A program made the position numbers and the translations under genes. The notes beneath the pieces are model-generated. The model did no database searches and was not told the origin of the DNA. It worked only from the letters and a program-made list of their open reading frames with translations. Positions 61,799-64,000 of a DNA stretch of 64,000 nt are shown piece by piece (within the stretch, counting starts at the first letter, position 1; each line of letters opens with the position of its first letter). Where the stretch lies: assembly GCA_027486255.1 (NCBI GenBank), contig JAIXPL010000056.1, forward strand, positions 1-64,000, in the 5' to 3' direction. Origin of the DNA: Comamonadaceae bacterium (GTDB taxonomy: Bacteria > Pseudomonadota > Gammaproteobacteria > Burkholderiales > Burkholderiaceae_C).

Positions 61799-62464
61799 TC
61801 AGCGCCAGAGCAGTTCCCAATTCCAGGGGGCCGACAGCGCCGTCTCGGCCCAGTGCACCATGCCCGGCCAGCCCGCGCGGGCCGAGGCCAGGGCCAGGCC
61901 CAGGCTGCACACATTGGCCGTGGGCAGGAGCAGGGTGCAGAACAGCAGACCCGCCTTTTGAAGGTCGGTCTGGCCCAGGTGCGTCTGCGCCCAGTTCGAG
62001 CACAGGTGGTAGCCCAGGGTGAGCCCCAGCAGCGCCTGCCCGGGGGTGCCCTGCAGCTCCGGAATGAAGGGCAGGGCGGCCATCAGCAGCACCGCCGCGA
62101 GCGGAAAGAAGTAGGGCGACACATCCACCAGCCAGTTGCCCGTGCCCAGGTACTGCATGTGCCCGCCCTGTGTGAAGGTGACTTTCAGGCCCGTCACCCG
62201 GTTGCCCGTGAGCAGTGCAAACAGGCTGTGGGTGAGCTCATGCTCCAGCGTGCTCAGCAGCGTCACCGACGAATGCCGCAGCAGGAAGAGCCACACCAGC
62301 AGGTAGAGCAGGGCGCCCAGGAACACCACGCCCAGGGCGTCCAGGCCCAGCCGCAGCTCCTGGCCGAGCGCCCACAACACCGCAGGCAGACACCAGGCCG
62401 CCCCCAGGGCCAGGGGCCATTTGACGGTTTGCAGGATCAGACCGCTCCAGCGATGCCAAGGCAT
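61799..62464 (-). CDS. M50-like integral membrane zinc peptidase
   Basis: 221 residues with about five or six membrane spans. The zinc site HELTH lies in STLEHELTHSLFALLTGNRV near residue 79, at the edge of a hydrophobic segment as in site-2 proteases, and a GTGNWLVDVSPYFFPL segment follows. No PDZ domain. The substrate is unknown. It is convergent with the VOC gene and divergent from the nuclease. Confidence 0.75.
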   Translation of the reverse strand: MPWHRWSGLILQTVKWPLALGAAWCLPAVLWALGQELRLGLDALGVVFLGALLYLLVWLFLLRHSSVTLLSTLEHELTHSLFALLTGNRVTGLKVTFTQGGHMQYLGTGNWLVDVSPYFFPLAAVLLMAALPFIPELQGTPGQALLGLTLGYHLCSNWAQTHLGQTDLQKAGLLFCTLLLPTANVCSLGLALASARAGWPGMVHWAETALSAPWNWELLWR

Positions 62465-62587
62465 GCCCCGCGCACCCTGCTCAGCGCTCGGGCCGGCAGG
62501 CGCCGGGCCGAGGAATATTCACATTCGGATACATTGCTTTTTAATGAGCTTTTATTGCAAATTCTTGTGTTTATAGCCGCTCGCCTC

Positions 62588-63331
62588 TTGACTCGCCGCG
62601 CATGGCGCGCCGTCGCGGCTGTGGCCCTGGTGTGGCTGTCGGCGCTGCCTGTGCGCGCCGAAGGCTTTGAGGCTTGCCGTGAACAGTTCTTTACTGGCTA
62701 CGTGCCGCGCCTGTTGCAGCCCCGCAGCGACAGCCTGCAGGCCCTGTGCTTCGAGGGTTTTGCGCTGCTGCACTCGGGCCAAGCCAAAGGCCCTGTGTAC
62801 GTGGCCGAGTACCTGCACCCCGCCCGCCTCAAAGACGCCCGGGGCATCCCACGCAGCAACCTCTTTTATGAAGAGGCCCGCCTCCCGCGCGCCGACCGCG
62901 CCACCTTAGAGGACTACCAGGGCGCAGGCTACGACCGCGGCCACCTGGCACCGGCCGCCGACATGCCCACCCCCAGCGCCAACGCCCAGAGCTTTTCGCT
63001 GGCCAACATGGTGCCCCAGGCCCACGAGCACAACCGCGGGCCCTGGGCCAAGTCGGTGGAGCGGGCCACGCGCCACTATGTGGAGCGCGGCCACGAGGTG
63101 TATGTGATCACCGGGCCCATCTACAGCGCCCCCGTGCGCACCATCGGCGCTGGCCAGGTGTGGGTGCCCGAGGCCCTGTTCAAGCTGGTGTACGACCCAG
63201 CGCGGCGCCGGGCCTGGGCCTATATCGTGCCCAACGACAACCAGGCCCGCGTGGAGGGCACCTACAGCTATGCCGAGTTGGTGCGCCGCACGGGGATTGA
63301 GTTTTTGCCGGCTGGGGCGGTAGAGGAGTGA
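62588..63331 (+). CDS. Secreted DNA/RNA non-specific endonuclease (NucA type)
   Basis: About 247 residues if the TTG at 62588 is used; a GTG at 62567 and a TTG at 62555 are alternatives, and no ATG fits. A signal peptide (RRAWRAVAAVALVWLSALPVRA) precedes mature EGFEACREQFF. The catalytic motif is YDRGHLAPAADM, with the metal asparagine in SLANMVPQAHEHNRGPW. It should degrade nucleic acid outside the cytoplasm. The long frame from 61853 is spurious in its first two thirds. Confidence 0.88.
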   Translation: MTRRAWRAVAAVALVWLSALPVRAEGFEACREQFFTGYVPRLLQPRSDSLQALCFEGFALLHSGQAKGPVYVAEYLHPARLKDARGIPRSNLFYEEARLPRADRATLEDYQGAGYDRGHLAPAADMPTPSANAQSFSLANMVPQAHEHNRGPWAKSVERATRHYVERGHEVYVITGPIYSAPVRTIGAGQVWVPEALFKLVYDPARRRAWAYIVPNDNQARVEGTYSYAELVRRTGIEFLPAGAVEE

Positions 63332-63346
63332 GCCGCCTGATGCTGT

Positions 63347-63829
63347 TCAGGAGCCGCGATCCGTCAAGGGAAGCCCTTCTCGGATCAGCGTGGCCAAGCG
63401 CTGCCGCTCTTCATCGCCAGCCGAAGCGATCTCCTCCAGCAAGGCGTCTACCCCCCTGACGCTGAGCGCCACTGAACCCATGGCCCAGTGTGGAAAGAGT
63501 CGCCCTGTGTCTTCGAGTCGTTCGACCCACTCAAACTCAGTGTGCCGATGGTCAACTTGAATCCGATCCAGGAGGGCTTCGAGCGCGGCCTTGGGCCCTT
63601 CCAGGATTTGCACAATGTGCTCTTTCTGAATCACCAGAAGACCCGTCAGCCCAAGACGCCGATTTTTTCTGTGGCACTCGAGTAGCAATTGCGCATGCTC
63701 TGACTCGCTCATCAGTGAGCGGCTGCGATATATCGCACGGGCCACCCGCTCTTCATGCCCTACAGCCGTCTGCCCCAGACCGGCAGACAGGGCCTGCAGA
63801 GGCTGGGTCCAAGATGAATTCGTGCTCAT
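63347..63829 (-). CDS. Stand-alone BLUF blue-light sensor protein
   Basis: 160 residues from the ATG at 63829. After a 30-residue N-terminal extension the BLUF fold is clear: Y34 in RAIYRSRS, N56 in RKNRRLGLTGLLVI and Q74 in HIVQILEGP, with a tryptophan in FPHWAMGS. These are the flavin-switch residues, so it should be photoactive with FAD. No output domain is attached, so it must signal through a partner. It is convergent with the nuclease gene. Confidence 0.88.
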   Translation of the reverse strand: MSTNSSWTQPLQALSAGLGQTAVGHEERVARAIYRSRSLMSESEHAQLLLECHRKNRRLGLTGLLVIQKEHIVQILEGPKAALEALLDRIQVDHRHTEFEWVERLEDTGRLFPHWAMGSVALSVRGVDALLEEIASAGDEERQRLATLIREGLPLTDRGS

Positions 63830-64000
63830 GGGCCGGATTATTAATGGTTTTGGTGCTGACGAGGGTGGGGGTTCATGTGACCTGCCCCCCACCAGCTGTA
63901 CCCGCATAAAGTTCATGAAGTCCGTCACCCAGGCGAATGACGGACATGAAGGAAAGCAGATTTACCGAGGTGCTGACCGCAGTCCGGGTAAGGCCGGCCT
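63830..64000. other. Right-edge intergenic sequence
   Basis: There are 171 bp with no assigned gene. CCGTCA-N10-TGACGG (63921-63942) could form a hairpin. A plus-strand ATG at 63946 begins MKESRFTEVLTAV and runs off the window, but 18 codons are too few to call. Confidence 0.4.

Noticed and set aside
61853-62587. N-terminal extension of the nuclease frame
   Set aside because: It is antisense to the M50-like membrane peptidase, and the true nuclease has its signal peptide only after about 62580.

Overview
The window looks like chromosome from a high-GC betaproteobacterium of the order Burkholderiales, most likely the family Comamonadaceae. Three things support this: the housekeeping block spoT / rpoZ-gmk-yicC / rph-rdgB-hemW, the seven Bug-type (tripartite tricarboxylate) solute receptors, and the many dense catabolic operons. 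No insertion sequence, prophage, integrase or CRISPR array was recognised.

Layout. (1) 1-6333: a Rieske oxygenase, a RidA-like protein and a truncated ABM-type monooxygenase lie on the minus strand. They are divergent from a CerR-type TetR regulator, a Bug receptor, a fumarylacetoacetase-family hydrolase, a solute-binding-like protein without a signal peptide, and an SDR dehydrogenase. (2) 6556-9127 (minus): Bug receptor, GlcG/HbpS-like protein, LysR regulator. (3) 9273-25488: one long co-directional catabolic and transport block. It holds a branched-chain-type ABC system in which LivM, LivG and LivF are fused into one polypeptide, then cupin, aldehyde dehydrogenase, ThDP enzyme, SDR, a second signal-less solute-binding-like protein, two Bug receptors, an FAD dehydrogenase and TcuA/TcuB. 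(4) 25516-30527: a secreted Cys-repeat protein, an EamA exporter, and a tungstate system tupBCA divergent from a ModE-like regulator. (5) 30567-36870: an orphan NMT1-type lipoprotein, a Bug receptor and a GntR regulator, divergent from a meta-cleavage cluster (alpha/beta hydrolase, LigA, LigB, FAD monooxygenase). (6) 36930-42258: tRNA-Arg(ACG), then a probable metal (Mn/Ca) homeostasis group: P-type ATPase, GDT1/UPF0016 protein, and TerC/Alx behind a yybP-ykoY manganese riboswitch. (7) 42281-49953: core genes greB, spoT, rpoZ, gmk, yicC, rph, rdgB, hemW and a small membrane protein. (8) 50249-61783: GMC oxidoreductase, LysR, Bug receptor, a third signal-less solute-binding-like protein, a HIBADH-family dehydrogenase, an MR/MLE enzyme, a Gfo/Idh/MocA dehydrogenase, another Bug receptor, a BadI/MenB-like hydratase, a class III CoA-transferase and a VOC protein. 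(9) 61799-63829: M50-like membrane peptidase, secreted NucA-type nuclease, BLUF photoreceptor.

The most unusual theme is that three unrelated solute-binding-protein folds (SBP_bac_3, sugar-binding type 1, TRAP DctP-like) occur without signal peptides. Each sits in an operon with a secreted Bug receptor and catabolic enzymes. This suggests cytoplasmic ligand-handling or ligand-sensing partners rather than transporter receptors. Other points of note are the LivM-LivG-LivF triple fusion, a 6 x 23-residue Cys-repeat secreted protein, the metal-efflux cluster with its riboswitch, and a long REPIN-like inverted repeat between greB and spoT. Substrates of the catabolic clusters cannot be fixed from sequence alone.
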